Notes under the pieces: model-generated
What the model was told of the DNA's origin: nothing
What the model saw: the letters and a program-made list of their open reading frames with translations, nothing else
Databases searched by the model: none
Translations under genes and position numbers: made by a program
Origin: Listeria fleischmannii subsp. fleischmannii LU2006-1
GTDB taxonomy: Bacteria > Bacillota > Bacilli > Lactobacillales > Listeriaceae
Length of the DNA: 64,000 nucleotides
Assembly (NCBI RefSeq): GCF_000344175.1
Contig: NZ_ALWW01000002.1
Location: 1 to 64,000, forward strand
Direction of reading: 5' to 3'
Shown here: piece by piece, positions 1 to 9,802 of the stretch
Layout: each line of letters opens with the position of its first letter
Position numbering within the stretch: the stretch's first letter is position 1

Positions 1-182
1 AAAAGGTTCTGCCTGTCTTAGATGAACGTGAACAGAAGATTTTACAATATACATTTATTGAAAATCGTAGTCAAAAAGAAACGGGGGAACTTCTAGATAT
101 CTCGCAAATGCATGTATCGCGCATTCAACGTCAAGCGATTAAAAAATTACGAGATGCACTGCAAAACGAGGAAGTGGACTGA
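1..182 (+). CDS. sigB: RNA polymerase sigma factor SigB, C-terminal end (partial)
   Basis: The window opens inside a gene that reads in frame from base 3 to the TGA at 180-182. The visible 59 residues are a sigma region 4 helix-turn-helix: LDEREQ, then ENRSQKETGELL, then SQMHVSRIQRQAIKKLR. SigB is the general stress sigma factor, controlled by the Rsb partner-switching proteins. The assignment rests on region 4 plus the directly adjoining rsbX (TGA/ATG contact), an arrangement typical of Bacillus and Listeria. The 5' part lies outside the window. Confidence 0.9.
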   Translation, partial: KVLPVLDEREQKILQYTFIENRSQKETGELLDISQMHVSRIQRQAIKKLRDALQNEEVD

Positions 183-785
183 ATGGCAGGGGCAGCTGAG
201 AAAAAGATAGATATTTTCACTTTCCAACGCGCAAAATTATTGCAACAATATTGTGGCGATATTTTTTATATTTATGAAAACGACAATCAATTTTTATGTG
301 TATTAGCTGATGGATTAGGCAGCGGACACGAAGCACATTTAGCCGCAAAAGCCGTTATTGATACAGTGAAAAAAGAGCCAGAAGAAGATTTGGTTTTACT
401 GATGGAACATTGTAATCAAGCTATTTCCGGATTACGAGGTGCAGCTGTTGCTATCATACGTGCTGATTTTGACACCAAAAAATTATCATATGTAGGACTC
501 GGAAATATTCGCTTTTACATGGTAGATAATCATGCAAAATTAAGTTTCCCACTCTCCACAACGGGTTTTTTATCAGGAAAACGGCAACATTTTAAACAAA
601 AAGTATTGGAATTTAAGCCTGGATCAAAATTTTTGATTCATTCTGACGGACTCGTTTTAAAAAAGGTTAAAAATTATTTAACTTCTTCATTATGTGTGGT
701 TAAAACAGGGCATACAATCGAGCGTTTAATTCCTGATATACCAATGGATGATGTTACTTTTGTAATCGGAAAATTTCCAGAATAA
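183..785 (+). CDS. rsbX: RsbX, PP2C-type phosphatase of the sigmaB module
   Basis: A 200-residue protein with PP2C/SpoIIE-type landmarks: the metal-binding motif ADGLGSG near residues 42-48, HSDGL in the C-terminal half, and a final DDVTFVIG. In the known pathway RsbX dephosphorylates stressosome proteins (RsbS, RsbR) and so resets sigmaB activation; it acts in the cytoplasm. The ATG touches the stop of sigB with no gap, so the two are translationally coupled in one operon. Length matches the family. Followed by a strong terminator, so it is the last gene of the sigB operon. Confidence 0.93.
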   Translation: MAGAAEKKIDIFTFQRAKLLQQYCGDIFYIYENDNQFLCVLADGLGSGHEAHLAAKAVIDTVKKEPEEDLVLLMEHCNQAISGLRGAAVAIIRADFDTKKLSYVGLGNIRFYMVDNHAKLSFPLSTTGFLSGKRQHFKQKVLEFKPGSKFLIHSDGLVLKKVKNYLTSSLCVVKTGHTIERLIPDIPMDDVTFVIGKFPE

Positions 786-791
786 AGAGAT

Positions 792-820
792 AAACTGTCA
801 TTTTTAAATGGCAGTTTTTT
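792..820 (+). terminator. Rho-independent terminator of the sigB-rsbX operon
   Basis: Inverted repeat AAACTGTCATTT / AAATGGCAGTTT with a tiny loop, followed by a T run. Confidence 0.85.
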
Positions 821-869
821 ATGTTTACTGATACACTAGAAAAGAAGAACGTAGAGGAGGATACATAAC

Positions 870-3036
870 ATGGAAAAGTCTATTTTGCCATTTATTTATA
901 AAAATTTAACGTATAAACCCGCACAAATTGATGCTGTAATTAGTTTGTTAGAAGAAGGAAATACGGTTCCATTTATTGCCCGTTATCGAAAAGAGAAAAC
1001 AGGTAGCCTCGATGAAGTGGAAATCCGCGATATTGAAGAAACCTATCACTACATCACAAAACTAGAGGCCAGAAAAGAAGAGGTCATTCGCCTTATTGAC
1101 GAACAAGGAAAGCTGACAGACGAGCTCCGTAAACAAATTATGGGAACCGATAAACAGCAAAGCCTAGAAGATATATACCGTCCTTTCAAGCAAAAAAAGC
1201 GGACCAAAGCGACCATCGCAAAAGAACAAGGTTTGGAGCCGCTAGCGATTCAATTGCTTACATTTGCTGATTTTGACCCAGTAAAAGAAGCGGAAACGTA
1301 TATTTCCACTGAAAATAATATCCAAACTGCTGAGGAGGCCTTACTTGGCGCTCATGAAATTATTGCAGAACAAGTAAGTGATGTGGCAGAATATCGAAAA
1401 TGGATTCGTGATTTCACGCGTAAATTTGGAATGATTACATCCACCAAAAAAAATGATGCGGAAGACGAAAAAGCCGTATATGAAATGTACTATGACTACC
1501 AAGAAATGATTGCAAAAATGCAAAATCACCGTGTGCTTGCGTTTAATCGCGGGGAAAAAGAAGGTATTTTGCGCGTCGCCGTACAAGTTGACACGACTAA
1601 AATCCATTCTTTTTTAGAAGAAAAAATGTTACCTAAAAAAGAGAATGCTGCCGTACAACTCGTGCGCGCTGCCATTTTAGACGCCTACAAGCGCTTTATT
1701 GGCCCGGCCATTGAACGCGAAATCCGCGCTGAATTAAGTGAAGTCGCTGAAGACCATGCGATTGATATTTTTTCTCAAAATTTAAGAAAACTTTTATTAC
1801 AGCCACCCCTAAAAGGGAAAATTGTTCTTGGTGTTGACCCCGCCTTCCGGACGGGTTGTAAATTAGCCGTTTTAGATCCGACGGGTAAAGTACTTGAAAT
1901 AGGTGTGATATATCCTCATACTGCAAAAGCCCGCCGTCCAGAAGCAAAGGAAAAAATTCAAGACTTATTAAACAGGTACGGGATTGAAATCATTGCGATT
2001 GGTAATGGAACAGCGTCTCGTGAAACGGAACAATTTATTGTAGAAGTGATTAAGGAATCGGGCAGCAATGCTTTTTATACCATTGTAAATGAAGCAGGGG
2101 CAAGCGTATATTCTGCAAGCGAAATTGCGCGTGAGGAATTTCCAACTTATCAAGTAGAAGAACGAAGCGCGGTTTCGATTGGGAGACGGCTTCAGGATCC
2201 GCTAGCCGAACTTGTAAAAATTGACCCTAAATCAGTTGGCGTTGGGCAGTACCAACATGATGTTGCTCAGAAAAAACTAAACGAAACACTGCGTTTTGTT
2301 GTGGAAACAGCAGTTAACCAGGTGGGCGTGAATGTCAATACGGCATCTGCCTCTTTATTACAATATGTAGCGGGGTTAAATAAGACGGTTGCTGGGAACA
2401 TCCGAAAATATCGGGAGGAAAATGGACCTTTTGCTTCCCGCGCTGAACTCAAAAAAGTACCGCGTTTAGGGGCTAAATCTTATGAACAAAGTATTGGTTT
2501 TATGCGAATTTTAGAAGGCAAAAACGCGCTTGATAAAACGGACCATTCACCCAGAGAGCTATGCGGCGGCGAGGCGAAAGCGCTGAATTGGGAAAATGGA
2601 TTATCGTTTACAAGATATTGGTTCACAGGCGCTTAAAGAGTCCCTCCAAGACTTAAACATTAAAGAAACAGCGGAAGAACTTGAAATTGGGGTTTTGACG
2701 CTACAAGATATTATTCAAAACTTAATTGCCCCAGGACGTGACTTGCGCGACGCACTTGAAGCGCCTATGTTAAAGCAAGATGTTATCAAAATGGAAGATT
2801 TAAAAGCTGGGATGGAACTCCAAGGAACCGTTCGAAATGTAGTGGATTTTGGGGCATTTGTTGATATTGGCGTAAAACAAGATGGTCTTGTGCATATTTC
2901 TAAATTAAGTCGTACATTTGTGAAAAATCCGATGAATGTGGTTTCTGTAGGGGATATTGTTACCGTTTGGGTGGAAGATGTGGATTTAAAGAAAAATCGA
3001 ATTGCCCTTTCAATGGTCGGACCAGCTGGGGCATAA
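870..3036 (+). pseudogene. tex: Tex-type RNA-binding protein (YdcI-like), reading frame interrupted
   Basis: Residues 1-560 match the Tex family: N-terminal helical domain, a YqgF/RNase H-like domain (GVDPAFRTGCKLAV) and a HhH region (NTASASLLQYVAGLN). The C-terminal S1 domain (GTVRNVVDFGAFVDIG) continues in another frame from about 2596. Around 2543-2595 the text is disturbed. The family motif HPESYAA is readable only in the third-codon frame starting at 2545, which then hits TGA at 2584-2586, so one indel cannot repair it and at least two are needed. Tex is a putative RNA-binding transcription/translation factor. SD GAGGAGG lies upstream of ATG 870. SprT follows two bases after the stop, as in the B. 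subtilis ydcI-ydcK region. As it stands the gene is broken; sequencing error is likely. Confidence 0.88.
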
Positions 3037-3037
3037 A

Positions 3038-3490
3038 ATGGAGCAAGCAGAACTACAAAGCTGGATGGAAGAAGTATCGCTTCGCTATTTTGATAAGCCT
3101 TTTAAACATCAGGCGCGATTTAATTCAAGATTACGGACAACGGGCGGGCGCTACTTACTCCGCTCACATGACATTGAAATGAATCCTAAATATTTAAGCC
3201 ACTACGGAAAAGAATATTTTACAGGGATAATGAAGCATGAACTTTGCCATTATCATCTGCACTTAGAAAATAAAGGCTATATGCACCGTGACCAAGATTT
3301 CAGGGCGCTTTTAAAGGCTGTTCGTGCCCCGAGATTTTGCAAAGCGATTGAAGCAGACATTCCAAAACATGCGTATGTTTGTGAAAAATGTGGTCAAGAA
3401 TTTCTTAGAAAAAGGAAGTTTAACGTGAGTCGGTATGCGTGCGGTAAATGTGGCGGAAAGTTGCGCTATATTTCGAATGGAACGGCCTGA
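3038..3490 (+). CDS. SprT-like zinc metalloprotease-family protein (YdcK-like)
   Basis: A 150-residue protein with the HExxH-type motif HELCH at residues 67-71 and a C-terminal zinc ribbon (CEKC and CGKC). Both are diagnostic of the SprT/YdcK family, whose bacterial role is poorly known. ATG 3038 is chosen because it sits two bases after the tex stop and gives the family N-terminus. It is probably cotranscribed with tex; a terminator follows. Confidence 0.88.
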   Translation: MEQAELQSWMEEVSLRYFDKPFKHQARFNSRLRTTGGRYLLRSHDIEMNPKYLSHYGKEYFTGIMKHELCHYHLHLENKGYMHRDQDFRALLKAVRAPRFCKAIEADIPKHAYVCEKCGQEFLRKRKFNVSRYACGKCGGKLRYISNGTA

Positions 3491-3517
3491 AGCAAGTGAA
3501 TTTTCACTTGCTTTTTT
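3491..3517 (+). terminator. Terminator after the SprT-like gene
   Basis: AGCAAGTGAA / TTCACTTGCT hairpin followed by six T residues. Confidence 0.85.
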
Positions 3518-3555
3518 GCATAAAGCTGATTATAATTAAGTTTGTTACGTTTTAT

Positions 3556-3628
3556 TCCACAGTAGCTCAGTTGGTAGAGCAATCGGCTGTTAACCGATCG
3601 GTCGCAGGTTCGAGTCCTGCCTGTGGAG
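3556..3628 (+). tRNA. tRNA-Asn (GUU)
   Basis: A 73-base cloverleaf. The acceptor arms TCCACAG and CTGTGGA pair perfectly with discriminator G. The D-loop contains AGCTCAGTTGGTAGAGC, the anticodon loop CTGTTAA gives GTT, and the T-loop is GGTTCGAGTCC. CCA is not encoded. It lies four bases before tRNA-Ser, so the two form a small tRNA operon. Confidence 0.97.
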
Positions 3629-3632
3629 TTAT

Positions 3633-3723
3633 GGAGAAATACTCAAGTGGCTGAAGAGGCGCCCCTGCTAAGGGTGTAGGTCGCTCGCGCGGCGCGAGGG
3701 TTCAAATCCCTCTTTCTCCGCCA
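3633..3723 (+). tRNA. tRNA-Ser (GCU)
   Basis: A class II tRNA with a long variable arm. The acceptor arms are GGAGAAA and TTTCTCC, the anticodon loop CTGCTAA gives GCT, the T-loop is GGTTCAAATCC, and the CCA end is encoded at 3721-3723. Confidence 0.97.
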
Positions 3724-3737
3724 TACATGTCTAGCAC

Positions 3738-3767
3738 AAGCTTTATCTCTTCGGTAAGGCTTTTTTT
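3738..3767 (+). terminator. Terminator of the tRNA pair
   Basis: AAGCTTTATC / GGTAAGGCTT hairpin (with G-T pairs) followed by a T run. Confidence 0.75.
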
Positions 3768-3879
3768 ATTGCTTTTAAACGTCAGGCTTTATTTCATCTG
3801 TTGCGATAAGGGGCAATTACTGATAAACTAAATAAAGTCTGATAAACAGGATTTTTATGAAAAAGAAGGTGAAAAGAAA

Positions 3880-5190
3880 ATGGTGAAACCAGTTGTAGCA
3901 ATCGTTGGTCGCCCGAATGTCGGAAAATCGACCATTTTTAATCGTATTGTCGGTGAACGTGTGTCGATTGTGGAAGATGTTCCTGGGGTGACACGTGACC
4001 GAATTTATAATTCAGCAGAGTGGCTCGGTAAAGAATTTAATATTATTGATACTGGTGGTATCGAAATAGGCGACGAGCCATTTTTAGATCAAATCCGCGC
4101 GCAAGCTGAAATTGCGATTGACGAAGCGGATGTCATTATTTTTATTGCAAATGGCCGTGAAGGTGTAACAGATGCGGATGAACAAGTAGCTAAAATTTTA
4201 TATCGCTCAAAGAAACCGGTAGTTTTAGCCATCAATAAAGTTGACAATCCTGAAATGCGTGATCAAGTCTATGATTTTTATTCACTTGGATTTGGCGAAC
4301 CCTATCCGATTTCTGGTTCGCACGGGCTAGGCCTCGGAGATTTACTTGATGAAGTTCGAACACATTTTCCAGCTGAAGAAGAGGATGACTATGATGATGA
4401 TGTGATTAAGTTCTCCTTAATCGGTCGCCCGAATGTTGGGAAATCTTCTCTTATTAATGCGATGTTAGGCGAGGACCGCGTTATCGTCTCCAATATTGCA
4501 GGCACAACACGCGACGCCATCGATACAAGTTACACATACGAAGACCAAGAGTACGTTATGATCGATACGGCCGGTATGCGTAAAAAAGGTAAAGTTTACG
4601 AAAACACTGAAAAATATAGCGTTTTACGTGCCATGCGCGCCATCGAGCGCTCTGATGTCGTCCTTGTCGTTTTAAATGCCGAAGAAGGTATTCGCGAGCA
4701 AGATAAACGAATTGCCGGGTATGCTCACGATGCAGGCCGAGCGATTATCATCGTCGTAAATAAATGGGATGCCATCCAGAAAGATGAAAAAACCATGAAG
4801 GCCTTTACGGAAGATATTCGCGAACAGTTCGTATTTTTAACCTACGCACCCATCGTCTTTGTATCAGCGTTAACGAAAAAACGTTTAACGAATTTATTCC
4901 CACTTATTAATCAAGTGAGTGATAACCATTCCCTTCGCGTCCAGTCGAGTATGCTAAATGATGTAATTAGTGATGCTGTAGCTATGAATCCTGCGCCAAT
5001 GGATAAAGGAAAACGACTTAAAATTTTCTATACTACCCAGGTGGCTGTTAAACCGCCCACTTTTGTTGTGTTTGTCAATGAGCCCGAATTAATGCACTTT
5101 TCATATGAACGTTTCTTAGAAAACCGAATTCGTGAGGCCTTCCCGTATGAAGGAACACCAATTCGCGTGATACCACGTAAGCGCAAATAG
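3880..5190 (+). CDS. der: Ribosome assembly GTPase Der (EngA)
   Basis: A 436-residue protein with two tandem GTPase domains, the hallmark of Der. Domain 1 has GRPNVGKS (residues 10-17), DTGG and NKVD. Domain 2 has [14 protein letters not shown] and NKWD. A KH-like C-terminal domain follows. Der acts late in 50S subunit assembly. The length is standard. SD AAGGTG precedes ATG 3880. gpsA starts 17 bases after its stop, and the der-gpsA pairing is conserved in Bacilli. Confidence 0.97.
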   Translation: MVKPVVAIVGRPNVGKSTIFNRIVGERVSIVEDVPGVTRDRIYNSAEWLGKEFNIIDTGGIEIGDEPFLDQIRAQAEIAIDEADVIIFIANGREGVTDADEQVAKILYRSKKPVVLAINKVDNPEMRDQVYDFYSLGFGEPYPISGSHGLGLGDLLDEVRTHFPAEEEDDYDDDVIKFSLIGRPNVGKSSLINAMLGEDRVIVSNIAGTTRDAIDTSYTYEDQEYVMIDTAGMRKKGKVYENTEKYSVLRAMRAIERSDVVLVVLNAEEGIREQDKRIAGYAHDAGRAIIIVVNKWDAIQKDEKTMKAFTEDIREQFVFLTYAPIVFVSALTKKRLTNLFPLINQVSDNHSLRVQSSMLNDVISDAVAMNPAPMDKGKRLKIFYTTQVAVKPPTFVVFVNEPELMHFSYERFLENRIREAFPYEGTPIRVIPRKRK

Positions 5191-5207
5191 AAATGGAGGA
5201 GTTTACT

Positions 5208-6227
5208 TTGACTAAAAAACAGATTGCAGTTTTAGGTGCGGGAAGCTGGGGGACTGCTCTTGCCATGGTTTTAGCCGATAATGGGGAAGATGTTTTGATC
5301 TGGGGGAATCATCAGGCGATTACGGATGAAATTAATCAATCGCATAAAAATGCGCATTATTTACCAGAAATAGAGCTCCCTAAATCCATTTCAGCAACGC
5401 TTTCGCTAGAAGAAGCTATTTCTAAAGCCGAAATGGTTGTGATTGCGATTCCTACAAGTGCGATGCGAACGGTATGTAAACAACTAAATGAGACTTTAAC
5501 CGGAGAACCTAAACTCCTTGTTCATGTAAGTAAAGGAATTGAACCAGAAACCAATTTACGAATGTCCGAAGTCATTGCTAGCGAAATTGATTCTGCTAAG
5601 CGAACCGGAATCGTTGTACTATCTGGTCCGAGTCACGCAGAAGAAGTTGCTCTTCGTCATCCGACAACTCTTTGTGCAAGCAGTAAAGACTTAGCGCTCG
5701 CGGAAAAAGTTCAGGATGTATTTATTAATAACAATTTACGCGTTTATACGAATGAAGATGTAGTCGGTGCAGAAATTGGTGGAGCGCTTAAAAATATTAT
5801 CGCGCTTGGTGCCGGAATTTCAGATGGCCTAGGTTACGGCGATAATGCCAAAGCGGCTTTAATGACACGCGGAATGGCTGAAATTACTCGCCTAGGCGTT
5901 GCGGCTGGCTCAGATCCACAAACCTTTTATGGTTTAACCGGAATTGGTGATTTAATCGTTACCTGTACAAGTGTTCATTCACGTAACTGGCGCGCTGGAA
6001 ACATGCTCGGCAAAGGCAAAAGTCTAGACGAAGTTTTAGAAAGCATGGGCATGGTCGTGGAAGGCGTTAGAACAGCCAAAGCCGTAAACGGATGGGCAGA
6101 AAAACTTAACATTGATATGCCGATTTCTAAAGCTATCTATGAAGTTTTATTTGCTGGTAAAGATCCAGGTGAAGCCGTTGATATGCTAATGGGACGTAAG
6201 AAAAAAGTAGAAAAAGAAAAATTTTAA
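5208..6227 (+). CDS. gpsA: Glycerol-3-phosphate dehydrogenase [NAD(P)+]
   Basis: A 339-residue protein starting at TTG 5208. The upstream in-frame ATG at 5193 overlaps the ribosome binding site GGAGGAG, so TTG is preferred; this also places the Rossmann motif GAGSWGTA at residue 10. Other family motifs are GPSHAEE, GALKNI and GIGDL. It makes sn-glycerol 3-phosphate from dihydroxyacetone phosphate for phospholipid and lipoteichoic acid synthesis. Probably in an operon with der; a terminator follows. Confidence 0.96.
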   Translation: MTKKQIAVLGAGSWGTALAMVLADNGEDVLIWGNHQAITDEINQSHKNAHYLPEIELPKSISATLSLEEAISKAEMVVIAIPTSAMRTVCKQLNETLTGEPKLLVHVSKGIEPETNLRMSEVIASEIDSAKRTGIVVLSGPSHAEEVALRHPTTLCASSKDLALAEKVQDVFINNNLRVYTNEDVVGAEIGGALKNIIALGAGISDGLGYGDNAKAALMTRGMAEITRLGVAAGSDPQTFYGLTGIGDLIVTCTSVHSRNWRAGNMLGKGKSLDEVLESMGMVVEGVRTAKAVNGWAEKLNIDMPISKAIYEVLFAGKDPGEAVDMLMGRKKKVEKEKF

Positions 6228-6229
6228 AA

Positions 6230-6260
6230 GAAGTCGACTCTTAAAAAAGGGTCGGCTTTT
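6230..6260 (+). terminator. Terminator after gpsA
   Basis: AAGTCGACTC / GGGTCGGCTT imperfect hairpin followed by TTTT. Confidence 0.7.
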
Positions 6261-6292
6261 ATGTTAAAATAAGTCCAAAAGGAGCGGTGACA

Positions 6293-7273
6293 ATGAAAGT
6301 AACAAGCACAGAAAAAGGATATCAAATCTCATTTGAGGAAAAAGTAGAAAACGGCTCGATTTTATTCGTCGACACGCAACCCGCGAAAACAAGCCAGAGC
6401 ACCCAAATTGCCACTTTAAATTCTAAAGAACAAGACATTCAGTATATCACTGATAAAAAAGCTCGCCTATATTTCATTTTAGAGAAACCAAACGGGGAAC
6501 AAATCGTTTCAGCTGAGCGCATTTTAAATTTTGAAGGCACATTTAATTTCCGCGATATGGGAGGATACATAAATAAACACGGAAGACAAGTTAAGTGGGG
6601 CCGGTTATACCGCTCTGGCGACTTGTCAGCCTTAACGGAAGCAGATAAACATCAAATAGAACAATTAGGTATAAAATGGATTTGTGATTTAAGGAGCACA
6701 GCTGAAGTGGCTACAAATAAAGCGCCTGAAATTGCACAAATTCCAAATCTCAACATCCCAATTGGTACAGCTAAAAATGAACCAGCGGAAAAACAAAAAT
6801 TAGATTTACCTACGGATAAAACCATTTATGAGCCGCTAATGGGAGAAAGTTATAAAGTTTTTGCTGGCTCACTTGAAAGTTATCACGAAATTTTTGAAGA
6901 AATTTTAAAACAAGAAACCCCGTTTTTATTCCACTGTACAGCAGGAAAAGACCGCACAGGCGTTTTAGGTGCCCTTTTATTAAAATTATTAGATGTATCT
7001 GAAAAAGATATTTTGAATGATTATTTGCTCACCAATCAATTTACAGATGACATTTTAGATGAAATGATCCATTTAGTTGAAATTTTAACCCAAAATAAAT
7101 TATCTATCCAAAAAGATGCGCTTCGTCCGATGGCAGAAGCTAAAACGAGTTATCTTGAAATTGCCTTTAAAGAAATGGAAAAAAATTATGGGTCTGTAGA
7201 TCAGTTTATGGAAGACGGAATAGGCATTACAAGCGAAATGAAAGCGCGTTTACAAAATATGCTTTTATATTGA
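6293..7273 (+). CDS. Tyrosine/serine protein phosphatase
   Basis: A 326-residue protein with the CX5R signature HCTAGKDRTG (catalytic Cys near residue 215, Arg near 221) and the upstream motif GTFNFRDMGGY. Both are typical of the bacterial Tyr/Ser phosphatase family (PF13350) that includes Listeria LipA-like enzymes. ATG 6293 is chosen over an in-frame GTG six bases earlier, which lies inside SD GGAGCGG. No signal peptide is visible, so it is likely cytoplasmic. It sits between gpsA and hup, as its relative does in L. monocytogenes. The substrate (protein or phosphoinositide) is not known from sequence. Confidence 0.88.
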   Translation: MKVTSTEKGYQISFEEKVENGSILFVDTQPAKTSQSTQIATLNSKEQDIQYITDKKARLYFILEKPNGEQIVSAERILNFEGTFNFRDMGGYINKHGRQVKWGRLYRSGDLSALTEADKHQIEQLGIKWICDLRSTAEVATNKAPEIAQIPNLNIPIGTAKNEPAEKQKLDLPTDKTIYEPLMGESYKVFAGSLESYHEIFEEILKQETPFLFHCTAGKDRTGVLGALLLKLLDVSEKDILNDYLLTNQFTDDILDEMIHLVEILTQNKLSIQKDALRPMAEAKTSYLEIAFKEMEKNYGSVDQFMEDGIGITSEMKARLQNMLLY

Positions 7274-7677
7274 AATAGGCGAAGAAACCTAGATTTTTCA
7301 GGTAACAGACACATTTTTTGTTTATTTTTATATGAAAAAAGAACTATTTTCACTGTAAACGATGGTTTCACTTGCTATTATAGGACTTCCAAGTTAGTAT
7401 TATGTGTAACAGATTGATACTATCACGTTTCCGGCATAGGACGATATGTTTGAAATGTTAAGAAATCGTGTCAGTTTGGCATAAACCCTTGCAGTTGCGA
7501 GGATTATGTGATAATCTTTTATCAGAATTACTGCAAAGGCTTGCATTTAAGCCGTTTCGGTCTTAATTCTTCAAAGATTTTTCTTGAGCCTTAAAGTAAT
7601 TTTGGGAAAAGGAACGTCCAAGTAATAATTAAGACCTGATTATTTTGGATTATTCTTTTGAGGGAGGTGAAACAAAA
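7274..7677 (+). promoter_or_regulatory. Long upstream region of the HU gene
   Basis: 404 bases without a gene. A promoter-like extended -10 (TG-T-GATAAT, 7507-7515) follows TTGCAG at 7489-7494. Within the resulting leader there is a perfect 10-bp inverted repeat, GGTCTTAATT at 7559-7568 and AATTAAGACC at 7627-7636, which would loop out about 58 bases just before SD GGGAGGTG. The 7274-7480 part shows nothing I can assign. Confidence 0.5.
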
Positions 7678-7953
7678 ATGGCAAATAAAACAGATTTAGT
7701 AAACAGTGTAGCTGAAAAAGCTGAACTTTCTAAAAAAGACGCTGCGAAAGCTGTAGAAGCATTATTTGAAACTATTCAAGAAAACCTTTCTAAAGGTGAA
7801 AAAGTTCAATTAATTGGTTTCGGTAACTTCGAAGTTCGTGAACGTGCTGCTCGTAAAGGACGTAACCCACGTACTAAAGAAGAAATCGACATCCCAGCAA
7901 GTAAAGTACCAGCATTTAAACCTGGTAAAGCGCTTAAAGATGCAGTGAAATAA
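7678..7953 (+). CDS. hup: Histone-like DNA-binding protein HU
   Basis: A 91-residue protein beginning [13 protein letters not shown]. It contains the HU/IHF signature [18 protein letters not shown] and ends [13 protein letters not shown] bends and compacts DNA as a dimer. ATG 7678 follows SD GGGAGGTG with good spacing; earlier in-frame codons lie in the ribosome binding site. A single-gene unit with its own leader and terminator. The codon choice (frequent AAA and GTT) fits a highly expressed gene. Confidence 0.98.
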   Translation: MANKTDLVNSVAEKAELSKKDAAKAVEALFETIQENLSKGEKVQLIGFGNFEVRERAARKGRNPRTKEEIDIPASKVPAFKPGKALKDAVK

Positions 7954-7980
7954 TCTACATATAACTTTAAGCTAACAACT

Positions 7981-8010
7981 CCCCACTCGCGTATGCGGGT
8001 GGGTGTTTTA
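7981..8010 (+). terminator. Terminator after HU
   Basis: CCACTCGC / GCGGGTGG hairpin followed by GTTTTA. Confidence 0.75.
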
Positions 8011-8011
8011 T

Positions 8012-8236
8012 TGCGCCTCTTATCGCGGAGCGATTAGAGGCGCAATATAAGACCGAGCGGAGCGAGGTGTTAATCCGAAAGAGCCGTTTATCGCGGAGCG
8101 ATTAGAGGCGCAATATAAGACCGAGCAGAGCGAGGTGTTAATCCGAAAGAGCCGTTTATCGCGGAGCGATTAGAGGCGCAATATAAGACCGAGCAGAGCG
8201 AGGTGTTAATCCGAAAGAGCCATTAGAGGCGCAATA
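8012..8236 (+). repeat. 68-bp tandem repeat, about three copies
   Basis: The unit starts ATCGCGGAGCGATTAGAGGC and recurs at 8022, 8090 and 8158 (exact 68-base spacing). The copies are nearly identical; one visible difference is GAGCGGAGCGAG in the first versus GAGCAGAGCGAG later. A truncated CATTAGAGGCGCAATAA ends the array. Each unit contains the short palindrome ATCGCGGAGCGAT and the string ACCGAGC-GGAGCGAGGTGTTAA. A related string occurs in the element at 21742-21970. There is no open reading frame of note across it. Function unknown. Confidence 0.9.
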
Positions 8237-8534
8237 AATTTAGCAAGTAAATTCAAAACCCTCCATTTCTTCAAACTAGTAACCCCCCCACAAACCATTC
8301 TATCCCCATAACTCAGACTTAAGACCGATAAATAATACTTTCCTAGACGTTGGAAAATAACCGTTAGGTAAGTTATTATTATTGTACAAGCAAAAATTTT
8401 CAGTGAACTCATCTTGACGTTACATAGAAATTAGAAAGGAGATTTTTAAAAAAAATAATTGTAAATGAATCTTAATTAAGGTATGGTTAGAGTATAGTTG
8501 CTTTACATGACCTTGGTAAAGGAAGGTGACACAA
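8237..8534. other. Non-coding stretch upstream of the NfeD-like gene
   Basis: About 300 bases, AT-rich, with no convincing gene. TTGTAA, 17 bases, then TATGGT (near 8459-8487) could be a promoter for the NfeD/FloA operon, but the match is weak. Confidence 0.35.
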
Positions 8535-8831
8535 ATGACACATAACTTTTCAGAAGATGAAATCGTATACGGAGATTCTTGGGGACTTGTGCATCGTGGT
8601 GTTTTAGAAGATAAAGAAATTGAAAGAATGAAAGCGCTACGAGATAAAGTTTATGGGAAAAATGGCATTGCTGTTACGACACTAAAGCCAATTGGGCGAG
8701 TCGAAATAGAAGGCAAAGTATATGAGGCACGACTTGAAAATGGTTATTTGGATGTCCGAACAAAAATAACAGTTGTCGGAATTGATTTTGGCTATTTGCT
8801 TGTAGAAGAATTGAAAATGGAGGCGAAGTAG
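8535..8831 (+). CDS. Short NfeD-like protein (OB-fold domain)
   Basis: A 98-residue protein. Its second half (GRVEIEGKVYEARLENG, then GIDFGYLLVEEL) resembles the C-terminal OB-fold of NfeD proteins, which accompany flotillins. No clear membrane span is visible, so this is a soluble short form. ATG 8535 follows SD GGAAGGTG. floA starts on the next base after its stop, so the two are an operon and probably act together at membrane microdomains. Similarity is recognised at domain level only. Confidence 0.7.
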   Translation: MTHNFSEDEIVYGDSWGLVHRGVLEDKEIERMKALRDKVYGKNGIAVTTLKPIGRVEIEGKVYEARLENGYLDVRTKITVVGIDFGYLLVEELKMEAK

Positions 8832-9785
8832 ATGTTATATGCAGGACCAATTATTATTACCGTTTTAGTCATTATTGTTTTAATTATTTTCTTTACACTA
8901 GTTCCCGTTGGACTTTGGATCAGTGCAATTTCAGCTCGAGTACCTGTAGGACTAGGAACATTAATCGGAATGCGCTTACGTCGCGTTGTGCCGTCTCGTG
9001 TAGTTAAACCACTTATTAAAGCGGTTAAAGCTGGTTTAGAATTAGAAGTAAATCAATTAGAAAGTCACTATTTAGCTGGTGGTGATGTTGATAATACCGT
9101 TGATGCCCTAATTGCCGCACATCGCGCTAATATTGAACTGGACTTTAGTCGTGCAGCAGCGATTGATTTAGCTGGTCGTGATGTGTTAGAAGCTGTTCAA
9201 ACTTCCGTTACACCAAAAGTTATTCGCACACCTGAATTTACTGGTGTTGCACAAAACGGGGTTGAAGTAAAAGTTATTACACAAATTACCGTACAATCGA
9301 ATATTGAACGTATTGTCGGTGGTGCTGGTGAGGATACAGTTATTGCTCGTGTCGGTGAAGCAGTTGTATCCACTGTCGGTGAAACACGTGAACATACAGA
9401 TGTTTTAGAAAATCCAAATAGTATTTCAAAAAAAGTACAAGAACAAGGTCTTGGCGATGGAACTGCGTATACCATCTTATCAATTGATATTGCAGAGATG
9501 CGAATCGGTGATAATATTAAAGCTAAACTTGATATTGAAAAAGCCAACGCTGATATGGAAGTAGCACAAGCCGCGGCATCGAAACGTAAAGCGGAAGCGA
9601 TTGCGCTCGAACAAGAAAATCGTGCAGCCGTTGTGGCAGCAGAAGCAGAAGTTCCAAGAGCCATTGCAAGTGCTTTTGAGGCAGGAAAACTGGGTGTTAT
9701 GGATTACTATAAGATGGAAAACGTACAAGCGGATACAAGTATGCGCGAAACAATTGCAGGCGACGACAAACCAATTGGCCAATAA
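8832..9785 (+). CDS. floA: Flotillin-like protein FloA
   Basis: A 317-residue protein. The N-terminal hydrophobic segment (residues 1-27) anchors it in the membrane. It is followed by an SPFH/band 7-like domain and a charged, Ala/Glu-rich coil (about residues 230-285), the FloA/YqfA architecture. FloA scaffolds membrane microdomains and affects membrane fluidity and signalling. Adjacent genes are the NfeD-like gene (contact) and an unknown membrane-anchored protein 17 bases downstream. Confidence 0.93.
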   Translation: MLYAGPIIITVLVIIVLIIFFTLVPVGLWISAISARVPVGLGTLIGMRLRRVVPSRVVKPLIKAVKAGLELEVNQLESHYLAGGDVDNTVDALIAAHRANIELDFSRAAAIDLAGRDVLEAVQTSVTPKVIRTPEFTGVAQNGVEVKVITQITVQSNIERIVGGAGEDTVIARVGEAVVSTVGETREHTDVLENPNSISKKVQEQGLGDGTAYTILSIDIAEMRIGDNIKAKLDIEKANADMEVAQAAASKRKAEAIALEQENRAAVVAAEAEVPRAIASAFEAGKLGVMDYYKMENVQADTSMRETIAGDDKPIGQ

Positions 9786-9802
9786 GAAAGTAGGTGCCGA
9801 AT

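Noticed and set aside
8012-8236. CRISPR-like array
   Set aside because: The 68-bp units are contiguous and near-identical with no unique spacers, and no cas genes are present.
8206-8412. Minus-strand 68-residue frame next to the tandem repeat
   Set aside because: Begins in AT-rich intergenic DNA without an SD, ends in the repeat, and shows no recognisable motif.
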